A program made the translations under genes and the position numbers. A model generated the notes under the pieces. That model worked only from the letters and a program-made list of their open reading frames with translations. It was not told where the DNA came from and made no database searches. Source: an uncultured Desulfatiglans sp. (GTDB taxonomy: Bacteria > Desulfobacterota > DSM-4660 > Desulfatiglandales > Desulfatiglandaceae). Taken from it: DNA of 64,000 nucleotides. The DNA is taken from contig LR026961.1 in the NCBI GenBank assembly GCA_900498135.1, positions 4,313,552 to 4,377,551 on the forward strand, read 5' to 3'. Shown in pieces: positions 54,558 through 63,661 of this stretch. Numbering within the stretch: position 1 is the stretch's first letter; the number at the start of each line of letters is the position of its first letter.

Positions 54558-56333
54558 TCATCTATTTGTTTTCATCTTAAGGCGTATATCTTCAGTCTCT
54601 TTTTGTTTAACGGAAAAGTTTTCCGAATCGATCACTACTCCGTAATCTCTTTCAGCACTTTCTAATGAAACTAAACCGTCCCGCACGTCTTTCCACACCT
54701 CCTCCACCTCACGGGTCAATGGATCACCTACACCGCAGCCCCCTTGGACGAAATCCACCACCCGGGCACCACTGGTTAGGACAAATGCCTTGCTGTCGCG
54801 CACCTCCTGGTTGCTGACGTGACGTCCTTCAGCCAAGAAAAGCTCTTTGCGGTTTGGCGGGGGGGTTTGGCCACCTTCAATAGCCGGAGCAGCATAATAG
54901 TCATAAGGATCAGCGGCATAATGGACGAAAATGGGTTGAGTGCCACCATTGGCAACCCATTCATTGTGAACTCCTAAACCACCTCTCCACCGTCCGGGGC
55001 CGGCCGAATCCGTTGCCCATTCCCAGCGTTCCCATAGAATGGGATAAAGACTCTCGCATACTTCCATCTCTGGATAATAAAGCGTTCCACTGCAGATAAC
55101 CGGCCCGTTCGTTGACCAACCATCGACACCCCACATAGCGCCGGCACCTGAGGCGCATGAAAGAAAGTCAGGAGAACCGTAGCCCTCTCCACGACGCGGG
55201 TCGACACCGCTGAATACCCAGTAGGGGATAGACCCCCAGCCTCCGGGAGTTTCATGAGGTAACACCTGTGCCAGAGCTGCCCAAACCGCTTCTATGATCT
55301 GTTTAGCAACAAAGTTTGTACAATTGCCGTGAGTAGCAGGAAAGGTTGCATGAGTTATTGTACCGGGGGTGGTACGAATATGTATTGGTCGATAGCATCC
55401 ACCGCAACGCACATCAAAACGTTTTCCAAGAGACTGAAGAATGGCTTGGTATACGGAACTATATGTGTTGGCGATAGGACTATTTATATATTCGCGGCTC
55501 ATAGGCCCACTATTTGTAAAATCGACCGTGAGTTCATCCCCTTCTACTGTCATATCACATACTATAACAGGAGCTTCTGGAACATCACCGTGAATTTCAC
55601 TGTGATAAGTACCATCCGGAATTTTCTCTATTTCGGCGCGCATTAAGAATTCACCGTAAGCTAGCAAATCTTCAAGAAATACCTTAAAAATATCGCGGCC
55701 ATAGTTATCCATGACTGCCCGGACGCGTTTTTCAGCCACACGGGCAGCACCGATGAGAGACAACAGGTCACTGTGTTGAACATCAGGGATACGTACATTC
55801 GTCATAATTAGATTTACAACACTACGCCGTTCGCGACCCGCCTTATATATCCTAAGCGGCGGAATACGCAATCCCTCTGCATAGATATCGATGGCGTGGG
55901 GATTATATCCACCGGGCGCACCACCTCCTGTGTCCTGTTGATGAGCTTTATTTGCGACCCATAAAATTTGTTCGTTTTGATAAAAGATTGGATAAACAAT
56001 ACACCAGTCTGCCAACTGATTACCGCCATCCAAGGTGTAAGGATCATTCACCAGGAAAACATCTCCCTCACCAACATCATCCCCGAAATATTTTCTCACA
56101 GCATTCACAGCAAAAGGTGTAGCCCCCGTCAACACAGGGATATATTCTGCTAAGGCTATAACCTCTGCGTCCAAACTCAGCAGAGAGGTACAGAAATCGT
56201 GTGCCGAGAAATAGATAGGCGCACGCGCTGTCCGTTCCATATTGAGTCCCATTTCGCGCGCAATGGTGAAAACGGCCGAGGTCAGAACCGAGAAGTCCGC
56301 CGGGTTTACCCGGATTTCATATTGCTTTGTCAT
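54558..56333 (-). CDS. hyuB: Hydantoinase B / oxoprolinase-family subunit
   Basis: The 591-residue protein matches the HyuB family: EYIPVLTGATPFAV, VFLVNDPYTLDGGNQLADW, HQQDTGGGAPGGYNP and the C-terminal GGCGVGDPLTREVEEV. With HyuA it forms ATP-dependent hydantoinases, 5-oxoprolinases or carboxylases (acetone, acetophenone). It starts 16 bp after hyuA. Its substrate is not predictable from sequence alone. It has lower GC than the core genes. Confidence 0.9.
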   Translation of the reverse strand: MTKQYEIRVNPADFSVLTSAVFTIAREMGLNMERTARAPIYFSAHDFCTSLLSLDAEVIALAEYIPVLTGATPFAVNAVRKYFGDDVGEGDVFLVNDPYTLDGGNQLADWCIVYPIFYQNEQILWVANKAHQQDTGGGAPGGYNPHAIDIYAEGLRIPPLRIYKAGRERRSVVNLIMTNVRIPDVQHSDLLSLIGAARVAEKRVRAVMDNYGRDIFKVFLEDLLAYGEFLMRAEIEKIPDGTYHSEIHGDVPEAPVIVCDMTVEGDELTVDFTNSGPMSREYINSPIANTYSSVYQAILQSLGKRFDVRCGGCYRPIHIRTTPGTITHATFPATHGNCTNFVAKQIIEAVWAALAQVLPHETPGGWGSIPYWVFSGVDPRRGEGYGSPDFLSCASGAGAMWGVDGWSTNGPVICSGTLYYPEMEVCESLYPILWERWEWATDSAGPGRWRGGLGVHNEWVANGGTQPIFVHYAADPYDYYAAPAIEGGQTPPPNRKELFLAEGRHVSNQEVRDSKAFVLTSGARVVDFVQGGCGVGDPLTREVEEVWKDVRDGLVSLESAERDYGVVIDSENFSVKQKETEDIRLKMKTNR

Positions 56334-56349
56334 AGGATAGATCTCCTGT

Positions 56350-58437
56350 CTATTTAGTCAATTCGATTAGAAAGCTAGAATATGGAGTTACCTCCAAGAA
56401 GGCATCTGGTGGAACAAGAATGGTGGTAGTGATCATCTCCACGATAGCGGGACCTTTTATTACATTTCCAACTTCCATACTCTCACCATCATAGACAACA
56501 GTAGAGCTAAATCCGCCACTATCCTCAAAGTATGCTTGTCTCTGGCCTTTTATAAAAGCCGATGCATCACGACTCACAAATGCAGACTCTTCCAATGGAG
56601 GGGTATGTACGGTGCCACAAGCTGCCAGACGCAGGTTGAGAATTTCAGTCTCCGTAGTATCGCGATAGGAATATAGATTTTCGTGCAGTTCGTGAAATTC
56701 ATCGACTAATTGTTTCAATGCAGATGCATCTAAATCCCCGTCTATTACTCCAACATTTTTATTTCGAATGGGGACTTCCAATTCATGATACTGACCCTTG
56801 TAACGCATATCTAGGGATTTTATGTAATAGCGGTCCGGTATAGAAATTCCCTCTCGTTCCAAGTACTCGTCCCCCGTCGAGCGCATCTCTTCGAATCCAT
56901 AGTTGAGCTGACCTAAGTCAACGCTACCCATACGGCAAGTGATTGAGCGCACAAAATCATGACGAACATCCGCTATAACACCGCCCAGTGCACAGAAAAC
57001 GGATGATGTTTTGGGCACAAGCAGGCGTCGAATTCCGAGAACCCGAGCGAGACTCGCAGCATGCAGCGCACCGGCACCGCCAGCTACCACCAAAGTATAA
57101 CGGCGCGGATCTTCGCCTCGCTGGACTGAGACGATCGAAATTCCATCGACCATTTGATGATCAATGATCCGACGCATAGCCCAAGCGGCATCTACCACAT
57201 CAAGGCCTAGCGGGCGTGCAATTTCCTCTTCTATAACTTTGTGAGCGAGCTCGGGATAAAGAGCCATCTCCCCTCCAAGGTAGTATTTGGGGTCGAGATA
57301 ACCCAAAACAAGATCGGCATCGGTGCTGGTCGGCTTTTGTCCACCTTTCCCATAGCACGCCGGCCCCGGATCGGATCCAGCGCTCTGCGGCCCCATATGC
57401 AGAACCCCCATTTTGTCCAACCACGCAATACTCCCCCCACCCGTGCCAATAGTATGAACGTCTACCAGAGGTAATTTCATGTGATAGATGCCGCCGACAG
57501 CGCTCTCAAGAGTGGTCATAGGTTTCCCTTCTTTAATGAGGCAAACGTCAAAACTGGTACCACCCATATCCACCGTGATAACATTTTTAAGATCCAGGGC
57601 TTGACCTACGTAAGCGGCTGCCGCAGGAGCGCATGCAGGGCCAGAAAGCACTGTTCGGACTGCCTGCTCGATGGCCACTTCGGGGAAAATAACTCCCGCA
57701 TTGCTTTGCGTTATAAGCAACTGACCGTCAAAACCCCCTTCTTTCAAAGAGCGCATAAGATTAGTCAGATAGGCTGAAAGTTTAGGACCGACATAAGCAT
57801 TGATCACCGAGGTACTCATACGCCAATATTCACGAATCTCTGGTTGGATTTCGAATGAAGCACAAACATAGCAGTCGGGCATTTCCGCACGACATATGTC
57901 GAGTGCCCTCCTCTCGTGAGCAGGATTCTTGAAAGACCACAAAAAACAGATCGCAACTGCCTCAACCTGCTCCTTTTTGAAAAAATCACACGCCTGATAT
58001 ACATCTTTTTCACTAAGCGGCGTAACTTCATCACCAGCAAAATTTATGCGCTCCTGAACAGGCATACGCAAGTAACGAGGGCAAAGACTGTCGGGCTGCG
58101 GTATTGTGAAGTTATACGGATTCTCGCGGATACCGAACCGAATTCCAAGAGTATCTCTAAAACCAAGAGTGCATAAAAGACCGACTTTAGCCCCGCTCCA
58201 TGTAAGTACGGTATTGGTGCTTACGGTAGTACCGTGAGTGATGTGAGTTGTTTCTCTGAATAGCGTTTTAACATCTTTATCGAGCATGCTTGCTACCTTG
58301 GATAATCCTTCCATAATAGCAATCGAAGGATCTCTTGGCGTCGATGGTGTTTTGGTAACATGAATTCGACCTTTTTCATCAAGGCAGACTAGATCGGTAA
58401 ACGTTCCGCCGACATCAACTCCGATAACATACCGCAT
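56350..58437 (-). CDS. hyuA: Hydantoinase A / oxoprolinase-family ATPase subunit
   Basis: From ATG 58437 (GAGGAGGGTGG upstream) the 695-residue protein starts MRYVIGVDVGGTFTDLV, the HyuA N-terminus, with HGTTVSTNTVL, the central GGTSFDVCLI phosphate-binding region and the C-terminal beta domain. It is the ATP-using subunit paired with HyuB. The longer frame from 58539 adds a non-conserved leader. HyuAB plus the acyl-CoA ligase suggest a pathway for a cyclic amide or ketone, by inference. Confidence 0.9.
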   Translation of the reverse strand: MRYVIGVDVGGTFTDLVCLDEKGRIHVTKTPSTPRDPSIAIMEGLSKVASMLDKDVKTLFRETTHITHGTTVSTNTVLTWSGAKVGLLCTLGFRDTLGIRFGIRENPYNFTIPQPDSLCPRYLRMPVQERINFAGDEVTPLSEKDVYQACDFFKKEQVEAVAICFLWSFKNPAHERRALDICRAEMPDCYVCASFEIQPEIREYWRMSTSVINAYVGPKLSAYLTNLMRSLKEGGFDGQLLITQSNAGVIFPEVAIEQAVRTVLSGPACAPAAAAYVGQALDLKNVITVDMGGTSFDVCLIKEGKPMTTLESAVGGIYHMKLPLVDVHTIGTGGGSIAWLDKMGVLHMGPQSAGSDPGPACYGKGGQKPTSTDADLVLGYLDPKYYLGGEMALYPELAHKVIEEEIARPLGLDVVDAAWAMRRIIDHQMVDGISIVSVQRGEDPRRYTLVVAGGAGALHAASLARVLGIRRLLVPKTSSVFCALGGVIADVRHDFVRSITCRMGSVDLGQLNYGFEEMRSTGDEYLEREGISIPDRYYIKSLDMRYKGQYHELEVPIRNKNVGVIDGDLDASALKQLVDEFHELHENLYSYRDTTETEILNLRLAACGTVHTPPLEESAFVSRDASAFIKGQRQAYFEDSGGFSSTVVYDGESMEVGNVIKGPAIVEMITTTILVPPDAFLEVTPYSSFLIELTK

Positions 58438-58586
58438 CGCTTGCCACCCTCCTCTTTTAAAAAGGTTTCCTGATTCTTCATTTTTATTACCAGATGGAAT
58501 AACTTTACAAAATGCATATAGAGATTTAAACTTCATCATTTTTAAAACGATTTGCCGTTACAAAGATATCAGCAGTTTTTAAATTA

Positions 58587-58722
58587 AATTTTATCTGGAA
58601 ATGAGAATTTTTTAAATAGTAGCCAAATTTAACTTATGCGCGAACCTAATCTGGTGGTCGCCGCATATGCAAACCTGCAGATTGACTTCTCGACTGGCAA
58701 AAATTCATTTCCGGATTAAAAC
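58587..58722 (+). repeat. Palindromic repeat, strongly decayed copy G
   Basis: TTTTATCTGGAAATGAG (left end), a TGGTGGTCGCCGCATATGC AAAC stretch and GGCAAAAATTCATTTCCGGATT (right end) remain in order. It lies upstream of hyuA. The 500 bp that follow contain only broken open frames that I cannot assign. Confidence 0.65.
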
Positions 58723-59248
58723 AAGATTTATTCTTCGATCTGTAAGGCTCTAATTCAGATTTAAAACTGCAAATACTGTCGTTTATATTTATGCAAAATC
58801 TGATGAATATTTAGATTCTAGAACTTACATTGTGACTATACTTGATAGGAACGTATATCCAAGAGAATTGGCGAAAACATTTAAGGCAAGTTTCGAAACG
58901 GAAAAGCCAACGTTGTCCAACTTCATCGCGACATACAGGAGAAATTGTGTCATGTGCAAAGCGGATTCAACATTCCTCATGGAGCCAGGTTGAAAACTAT
59001 CTTTTCCACGGCTGAGATAATCACGAAGCCGATGTTGAAATTTTGTCTCTATTTTTTTGGTTATATAAAATCGGCCAGTATTTTTCCACCAAACATTTGT
59101 TTGATGAATAGCCTTCTTCATATAACCTGTCAAGAAAAATTTTTGCGCATATCAAATTGTCAGGAAAGTACTGTAGTTTCAGATCGTTACAAATGAGGAC
59201 GATTGCATTTCCTTCAGCCAATAAATATATCCTTGTAGTTTATGTTAG

Positions 59249-59475
59249 ATTTGCATCTGTAAATGGTCTTCTCTGCCAATCTGGGCATCAATGTTGAGAT
59301 TTGCTTGTGCGGTGTACAATAGGTCTCTTTCTCGCAAACGGTTGGTTTTCTTAATATTGGCAAACCGAGGCCTGCGGTAAAGCGGTGGGAATAAGCACGC
59401 GAAGCGTCTGAAGAAAAGACTCTCATTTCCGGATTGAAAACCGGGCCATGCTGGATGAAACATTTCCGGATGGAT
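59249..59475 (-). repeat. Palindromic repeat, copy H with internal insertion (inverted)
   Basis: Modules of the repeat are recognisable on the minus strand, but about 50 bp are inserted between the TTGGC box and CATTTCCGGATTG; the insert contains GCGGTGGGAATAAGCACGCG, shared with copy I. It ends CATTTCCGGATGGATAT. Confidence 0.65.
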
Positions 59476-59734
59476 ATAGGATAGCTTTATAATCTCTTTA
59501 CATCCTAGACCAATCAGGGCATTATCGGTCGACGTGATTTTGAGAAACATTCGTCTTTCGCGGAAGTGTTTTCTATTGTCATTTAGCTTCTAAATTCAAA
59601 AAGATACGGATTAGCAGTTATCCGCTTCCTTTCTCTACATACCCGGGTTCTTTTGCGAACTGCGCAACCCATTCTGTTTTCCAGAAAAGTTGTATAAGAT
59701 TGAATTTCATCGATTTCGTACACGAAAAAATCGC

Positions 59735-59763
59735 TTGACAGCATCTTTCTAACCCGCTATTTA
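59735..59763 (+). promoter_or_regulatory. Sigma-70 promoter of the tetR gene
   Basis: TTGACA (59735-59740) and TATTTA (59758-59763) are 17 bp apart, giving a start near 59770, 30 bp before the tetR ATG. Confidence 0.75.
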
Positions 59764-59788
59764 TTTATCAAATGTTCGTTTCATAAAT
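59763..59788. promoter_or_regulatory. TetR operator-like palindrome
   Basis: ATTTATCAAA and TTTCATAAAT form arms matching at 9 of 10 positions around a 6-bp centre. The site covers the expected transcription start and ends 12 bp before tetR, so the repressor probably controls its own gene. Confidence 0.6.
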
Positions 59789-59800
59789 AATCAGAGAGAC

Positions 59801-60382
59801 ATGGCACGGCCTAAAAACACCCAGAAAATTTTCGAAATCGACCGCGTGATCGCCCATCTGTTTGCTCGGAAGGGCTATCAACGTACTTCTATGCGGGACA
59901 TCGCGCACGAACTGGGCATGAATCAAGCTTCTCTCTATTATTATTATAAGAGTAAAGAAGAGATGCTTTTCCGTCTCATGAATGGGGCGATGGAGGATTC
60001 TTTACTTGTTATTGAAGATATTTGCGCTTCTGATCTTTCACCCGAAGATAAGTTGAGCCAAGTTCTCAGTTTTTATAGTCGCTATTTTGCAGGCGAGCAA
60101 GAACGTGAAATTCTTTTATTAAATGAAATGAATTCTCTTAACGATCAACATCGTAATATTCTTAACGAAAAACAACGTCACTATGTCCAGTTGTTTTATT
60201 CTATCTTGCAAGAGCTCACCGACCAAAATAAAATGAAACCGATTGATCATACTGTTGCAACATTCGCTTTCTTCGGTATGGTTCATTATACTGTGCGTTG
60301 GTATAATCGTGATGGACCTATCAACTTAGAAGAGCTAGCTAATATGTTTGTTGAAATATTCACTAGGGGCATTTTCCGCTAG
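59801..60382 (+). CDS. TetR/AcrR-family transcriptional regulator
   Basis: The 193-residue protein has the N-terminal TetR helix-turn-helix (ARKGYQRTSMRDIAHELGMN, then QASLYYYYKSKEEML) and a ligand-binding C-terminal domain similar to KstR2/FadR-type acyl-CoA-responsive repressors. It is the only regulator near the leftward catabolic genes and is divergent from them, so it may sense a CoA ester from their pathway. That link is inferred. A palindrome before the gene suggests autoregulation. Confidence 0.9.
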   Translation: MARPKNTQKIFEIDRVIAHLFARKGYQRTSMRDIAHELGMNQASLYYYYKSKEEMLFRLMNGAMEDSLLVIEDICASDLSPEDKLSQVLSFYSRYFAGEQEREILLLNEMNSLNDQHRNILNEKQRHYVQLFYSILQELTDQNKMKPIDHTVATFAFFGMVHYTVRWYNRDGPINLEELANMFVEIFTRGIFR

Positions 60383-60563
60383 CCTTATATGCTATTATCA
60401 GTTTTCACAATTAGTCACAAATCATCATAAAAACAACAAATTCAGATAGACCATCATTTTTTTATTCAATTTTTCGTTTTTAGCTTGTTGATGAGGATCT
60501 TAGTCTTTATATTGCCCAAGTCCATTAAATGTATATGAATCGCTACACTGAGCTTGCGAGCTA

Positions 60564-60767
60564 GTTCCCGTTCGGAAATGACTTTTTTGCCTGTTTGGGT
60601 GTCAATCTGCTAGTCGCACCCGTTTAACTGGCCGATTTTATTGAAATTAGGAACCAGAACTTTCCGCAATGCGGTGGGACTGAGCATGCGGCGCATATAC
60701 AAGAAAAATTTTTCATTTCTGGATTGGAAACCTGGTCGTGCTGCAAAAATCATTACCGGACGGATAC
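60564..60767 (-). repeat. Palindromic repeat, copy I with internal insertion (inverted)
   Basis: Boxes of the repeat are in order (GTTCCCGTTCGGAAATGAC; TTCATTTCTGGATTGGAAAC; CATTACCGGACGGATACGAG) with an insert containing GCGGTGGGACTGAGCATGCG like that of copy H. It ends 9 bp before the VOC gene ATG, in phase with it. Confidence 0.7.
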
Positions 60768-60776
60768 GAGGCGTTT

Positions 60777-61202
60777 ATGAAAATTGAGAAGATCGACCAC
60801 ATCTGTTTTGCCGTAAAGGATCTGGATGATTTAAAGAGGGTTTACCAGGATGATTTCGGGTTGACCCCGGCCTGCGAGTACGTTGCGGAGTCCGAAAAGA
60901 TCAAGGTTGCGCGGTATTACATCGGAGAGGTGGCGGTGGAGTTCATGGAATCGACTGCACCGGACGGCGAGGTGGCGAAATTCATCGACCGGCAGGGGGA
61001 GGGTTTCTTCCTGATCTCCTACAAGGTCGATGACCTGCCGAAGGCCATGGCGGAGTTGAAGGAGAAAAACGTGAGGCTCATCGACGACAAACCGCGGGAA
61101 CTGCTCGGCAACCGGTACGCCTTTGTCCACCACCCGAATCAGCTCCACGGGGTTCTGACAGAGCTGCTGGACGGCGAGTTCGATATGGAAGCCGGCAAGT
61201 GA
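60777..61202 (+). CDS. VOC-family protein, methylmalonyl-CoA epimerase-like
   Basis: The 141-residue protein has two beta-alpha-beta VOC modules: KIDHICFAVKDLDDL (His8) and GFFLISYKVDDLPKAMAELK, ending in HGVLTELLDG. It resembles methylmalonyl-CoA epimerase, but the usual second-module His (HHIA) is replaced by Leu-Ile-Ser, so metal binding and this reaction are doubtful. A longer frame from 60738 reads through repeat sequence. It precedes the molybdenum hydroxylase by 179 bp. Confidence 0.75.
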   Translation: MKIEKIDHICFAVKDLDDLKRVYQDDFGLTPACEYVAESEKIKVARYYIGEVAVEFMESTAPDGEVAKFIDRQGEGFFLISYKVDDLPKAMAELKEKNVRLIDDKPRELLGNRYAFVHHPNQLHGVLTELLDGEFDMEAGK

Positions 61203-61290
61203 CGGGAAGGCGTTTGCGCCCTGTTTCGATCCTGTCCGAGGTTCTTTGGAAAGGAAGGATGTTCTTGTCAGCACGTGAATGAGATGAATG

Positions 61291-61328
61291 CGGGCGCCCG
61301 CCGTTCGCGGAACGGGAGACGGCGCCCG
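61291..61328 (+). other. Nested hairpin between the VOC and hydroxylase genes
   Basis: CGGGCGCC/GGCGCCCG (arms 61291-61298 and 61321-61328) enclose CCGTTC/GAACGG with a 3-nt loop. It could be a terminator without T-run or a leader structure of the hydroxylase operon. Confidence 0.5.
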
Positions 61329-61381
61329 GGCCCGCGCTGACCCTCTGACATCATCAACCTATCAGCCATCAGGGGAACGTT

Positions 61382-63661
61382 ATGAAGAATGATCTGAATG
61401 TCGTCGGTAAAAGGGTCGTCAGAAGCGACTCCCTCGCCAAAGTCACCGGAGCGGCGCATTACACCGCAGACCTGAAGTTTCCCAACATGCTCGTCGCCAA
61501 GGTCCTCCGGAGCCCCCATCCCCATGCCCTGATCCGCGGCATCGACCTGACGCGGGCCCTGAAAGTCAAAGGGGTCAAGGCCGCCGTCAGCGGCTTCGAC
61601 ACCCATGGGATCAAGTGGGGGGTCTTCCGCTACACCCAGGACCACGCGATGCTGCCCAGGGACAAGGTGCGCTACATCGGCGAGGACATCGCGGCGGTCG
61701 CGGCGGTCGATGAAGAGGCCGCCCTCGAGGCCATCTCCCGCATCGAGGTCGACTTCGAGCCGCTCCCGGCCGTTTTCGACCCCGAAGAGGCCATGCAGGA
61801 AGGTGCGCCCCAGATCCACGAAGCGTACCAGAACAACATCAACATCCACGTCCACATCGACGTGGGCGAGGTGGACAAGGCCATAGAGAAGGCCTTCCTC
61901 GTCAGGGAGGACACCTTCCGGGCCGGGGGAGAGGCCTACGCCATGATGGAGCCGTATGCGGTCGTCGCATCCTATTCGAACGGCTTCCTGGACCTGTGGA
62001 TGCCCAATGCGGGCCCCCATGTGCGCGCCAAGGCCCTGTCGAACCTCCTGAAGATGCCGCTCAACCGCGTGCGGGTCCGCCCCATCAACTCGGGGGGCGC
62101 GTTCGGCGGCCGGTCCGAAGTCTCCCCGGGCGATCTCGTCGCTTCTCTTCTCTCCATCAAGTCGGGCAAACCCGTGAAACTGGTCCTCTCGCGCGAAGAA
62201 AACGCCACCAGCACCCGACAGGTGCACGAGATGAAGGCCACGATCAAGACCGCCATGAAAAAGGACGGTACGATCCTGGCGAAGGACTACCGGGTCGTAT
62301 ACGACGGCGGCGCCTACAGCTCCACCGGCCCGATCGCCACGTCGATCCCCTTCTACGTCTACGAGGAATGCTACCGCCTCCCGAATGTCCGCTACAACGG
62401 CTACCGGGTCCTCACCAACAAGGGCATCCGCGGCATGTACGGGTGCCACGGGAGGGCCTTCCTCGCCGGCAACGAGGCCCAGATGGACCTGATGGCGAAG
62501 GAACTCGGCCTGGACCCCGTGGAGATCCGCTTGAAAAACGGGCTCAAACCCGGTGAGATGACCGCCACCGAATCCCGGATCTCGAGCTGCGGCTTGAAGG
62601 AGACGATCGAGGCTTCAGCCAGGGCCACCGACTTCAAGCGGCGGTGGGGCAAGCCGAAGGATCTGAACGGGATCGGCATGGGCAGCGTGGCCATCATGTG
62701 CGGATTCCCGATGGGCTTCCGGTCCGGGTCTTCCTGCTATGTCAAGCTGAACGACGACGGGCAGGCGACGCTCGTGACGGGCCTGGTCGACAACGGGCAG
62801 GGAAACGAGTCGATGGTCATCCAGGTCGCCTCCGAGGTCCTTGGAGTCCCCATGCAGGACATCAACCTCGTGAACGCCGATACGGAGGTGACCAATCTCG
62901 ACCCCGGCGCCTACTCGCAGGCGGCGGCCTTCGTAGGTGCCAACGCCGTGCGCGTGGCCTGCGAAAACGCCCGCAAACGGCTTATCGCCATCGCCGCGGA
63001 GAAGCTCGGCATTCCCGAAGACGACGTCGACCTCAAAGACCGCCTGGCCTATTCCAAAAAGGACCCGTCCACGAAGATGCCCATCTCCTGGGTCGTGCGA
63101 GAGGCCTTCTTCCGCGGAGACCCGATCGCAGCCACGGGCACGTATTTCCCGAAGATCGATTTCGAGCGCGAATGGGTCTCGCGCCCCCGAGGCCAGATGG
63201 CGGGGACCTTCTCCTTCGGCACATCGGTCGCCGAGGTCAGCATCGATCGCGAAACCGGCCGGATCACGATCCCCCGCTTCACAGCCGCGCACGACTGCGG
63301 CCGCCCGATCAACCCCATGGCCGTGGAAGGGCAGATGGAGGGCTCGATCCAGCAGGCGGGGGTCGCCACCATCATGGAAGAAAACCTCTTCGACAAGGGG
63401 TTCCTGCTGAACCCGGACCTGCTCGAATACAAGGTTCCCCTCGCCTGCGACATGCCCGAGATCGAGACGATCATCGTCAGCTCCGTCGATCCCGAGGGGC
63501 CGTTCGGCGCCAAGGAGGGCGGCCTCACCGTCCGGATGAACGCCTACAGCGCCGTCGCCTCAGCCGTGGCGAACGCCACGGGAGAACTGTTCAGTGAACT
63601 TCCACTCACCCCTGACAGGGTCTTGAGCGCCCTGGAAGGCAAAAAGGGGGGAAAGAAATGA
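61382..63661 (+). CDS. Molybdenum hydroxylase large subunit (xanthine dehydrogenase family)
   Basis: The 759-residue protein has the family layout: an N-terminal ald_Xan_dh a/b-hammerhead (VVRSDSLAKVTGAAHYTADL), molybdopterin-binding motifs GGAFGGRSEVSP and GRAFLAGNEAQ, and the active-site loop PFGAKEGG with the likely catalytic Glu. Relatives include xanthine dehydrogenase and 4-hydroxybenzoyl-CoA reductase, so it hydroxylates or reduces an aromatic or heterocyclic substrate. The substrate is unknown. The FAD subunit gene overlaps its stop (ATGA). Confidence 0.92.
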   Translation: MKNDLNVVGKRVVRSDSLAKVTGAAHYTADLKFPNMLVAKVLRSPHPHALIRGIDLTRALKVKGVKAAVSGFDTHGIKWGVFRYTQDHAMLPRDKVRYIGEDIAAVAAVDEEAALEAISRIEVDFEPLPAVFDPEEAMQEGAPQIHEAYQNNINIHVHIDVGEVDKAIEKAFLVREDTFRAGGEAYAMMEPYAVVASYSNGFLDLWMPNAGPHVRAKALSNLLKMPLNRVRVRPINSGGAFGGRSEVSPGDLVASLLSIKSGKPVKLVLSREENATSTRQVHEMKATIKTAMKKDGTILAKDYRVVYDGGAYSSTGPIATSIPFYVYEECYRLPNVRYNGYRVLTNKGIRGMYGCHGRAFLAGNEAQMDLMAKELGLDPVEIRLKNGLKPGEMTATESRISSCGLKETIEASARATDFKRRWGKPKDLNGIGMGSVAIMCGFPMGFRSGSSCYVKLNDDGQATLVTGLVDNGQGNESMVIQVASEVLGVPMQDINLVNADTEVTNLDPGAYSQAAAFVGANAVRVACENARKRLIAIAAEKLGIPEDDVDLKDRLAYSKKDPSTKMPISWVVREAFFRGDPIAATGTYFPKIDFEREWVSRPRGQMAGTFSFGTSVAEVSIDRETGRITIPRFTAAHDCGRPINPMAVEGQMEGSIQQAGVATIMEENLFDKGFLLNPDLLEYKVPLACDMPEIETIIVSSVDPEGPFGAKEGGLTVRMNAYSAVASAVANATGELFSELPLTPDRVLSALEGKKGGKK

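Noticed and set aside
58825-59221. Two overlapping minus frames that might be a broken gene
   Set aside because: Both give protein-like segments but no recognisable motif; without a search I cannot separate a remnant from AT-rich chance.
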